From Gammaproteobacteria bacterium UBA2679 (GTDB taxonomy: Bacteria > Pseudomonadota > Gammaproteobacteria > Pseudomonadales > Oleiphilaceae), in NCBI GenBank assembly GCA_002354735.1, contig DEMD01000004.1, positions 62,001-126,000 on the forward strand: DNA of 64,000 bases. Reading direction: 5' to 3'. Below, in pieces: positions 63,492-64,000 of the stretch (within the stretch, counting starts at the first letter, position 1; every line of letters begins with the position of its first letter). The notes beneath the pieces were generated by a model. It saw nothing but the letters and a program-made list of their open reading frames with translations. It was not told the origin of the DNA and ran no database searches. Made by a program: the position numbers and the translations under genes.

Positions 63492-64000
63492 TCAGGGCAA
63501 CTTGAACAATGTACCTTGGCCCATTATCGACACCGATCCGGCCACGTGCACGCCTGTGATGTCATCACGGGTGCCGGTCACCGTCACCTCCAACTCACTC
63601 GGGCGATTGATAAAATGCCCCTGTCGCAGCTTGATCGGTCCGGAGGTTAGGGCGAGTCCATGTTTCACAGCAAAACAACCGACTGGTCCCGCCGCGCTGC
63701 CAGTTGCGAGGTCTTCCAGCACCCCGTCATTATTCCAATGACGTCCCTCAAATGTCTGCGGATCGAATAGGTAGGCGTAGTCTGCACCTATTTGCTCGAG
63801 TCGATCTTCCAGATTGGGTACGCAGATCCGCGCGTCCTTCAAATTAGAGGCTACGGGAATGATGAGATAGCGCAGTCCAGTTGAAATGACCTGGGGACGG
63901 TATGGAGCAATATCTGCGAGATTCAGGCTGAATGCATTAGCAAACCAGGCTATCTGTTCGGTACTTAATTCAGTAAGGAATTCTGGCCGCCCTTGATCCA
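63492..64000 (-). CDS. PhzF family protein, C-terminal part, cut by window edge
   Basis: At least 169 residues, open to the window edge. The frame runs from DQGRPEFLTELSTEQIAW at the edge to its stop at 63492. The family motif is in LEDLATGSAAGPVGCFAVKHGL, followed by LRQGHFINRPSELEVTV, as in PhzF proteins. A TTG at 63842 only looks like a start; the frame continues above it. The N-terminal catalytic glutamate would lie outside the window. It is a second, distinct PhzF protein besides 53923-54711. Confidence 0.85.
   Translation of the reverse strand, partial: DQGRPEFLTELSTEQIAWFANAFSLNLADIAPYRPQVISTGLRYLIIPVASNLKDARICVPNLEDRLEQIGADYAYLFDPQTFEGRHWNNDGVLEDLATGSAAGPVGCFAVKHGLALTSGPIKLRQGHFINRPSELEVTVTGTRDDITGVHVAGSVSIMGQGTLFKLP

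Overview
The window reads as chromosomal DNA of a marine or halophilic, motile gammaproteobacterium of moderately high GC. The evidence is the block yibQ-ctpA-envC-gpmI transcribed away from yibN-grxC-secB (the arrangement found in Escherichia coli and many gammaproteobacteria), an ectABC cluster for the osmolyte ectoine, flagellar FlgP/FlgT-type genes, a complete SUF operon, and a PrkA-YeaH-SpoVR set. I cannot name the species. I see no rRNA or tRNA gene, CRISPR array, transposase, integrase or prophage gene.

Layout. 1-6076: cell-wall hydrolysis and glycolysis genes on the minus strand (yibQ fragment, ctpA, envC, gpmI), divergent from a rhodanese-like protein, glutaredoxin 3 and SecB. 6347-8764: ectABC. 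8771-10446: trmL and a thiolase. 10694-12847: FlgP-like lipoprotein and FlgT. 12854-14604: two paralogous Ig/FN3-like lipoproteins. 14877-21252: sufBCDS-sufA-sufT-sufE, with a divergent Rrf2-family regulator at 21475-22005 and a likely shared operator between them. 22022-25055: anti-sigma/ECF sigma pair, an orphan GspF-like membrane protein and a small membrane protein. 25091-28416: SlyD, a small protein, an Old Yellow Enzyme homologue and a PAS-GGDEF cyclase. 28418-33704: prkA-yeaH-spoVR plus a 110-residue protein. 33938-36498: TrhA/PAQR, PilZ-like and HD-GYP proteins. 36663-40202: YihY/BrkB and a DUF748-type AsmA-like protein. 40426-46877: a tightly overlapping rsmE-adaptor-RND pump-DUF445 operon. 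47027-50461: a large Asp-box lipoprotein and a small unknown. 50648-54711: ornithine decarboxylase-like enzyme, TetR/SDR pair with a palindromic operator, LURP-one and PhzF proteins. 54968-60963: a secreted protein with a PEP-CTERM-like tail, a NitT/TauT-type ABC transporter, then a chemoreceptor and a solute-binding protein bracketed by a 19-bp direct repeat. 61058-64000: YcaQ-like protein, a frameshifted HxlR regulator, an MBL hydrolase and a partial PhzF protein at the window edge.

Most genes belong to well-known families. Cyclic-di-GMP handling appears twice (PAS-GGDEF at 27.5 kb; PilZ/HD-GYP at 35 kb). The observations most worth checking are the frameshifted HxlR gene next to its likely target, the repeat-flanked chemoreceptor/binding-protein cassette, the coupling of an RND pump to DUF445, the beta-propeller apparently nested inside another domain of the large lipoprotein, the divergent suf operator, and alternative hairpins in the ABC transporter leader. 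I did not find a clear, wholly new multi-gene system.
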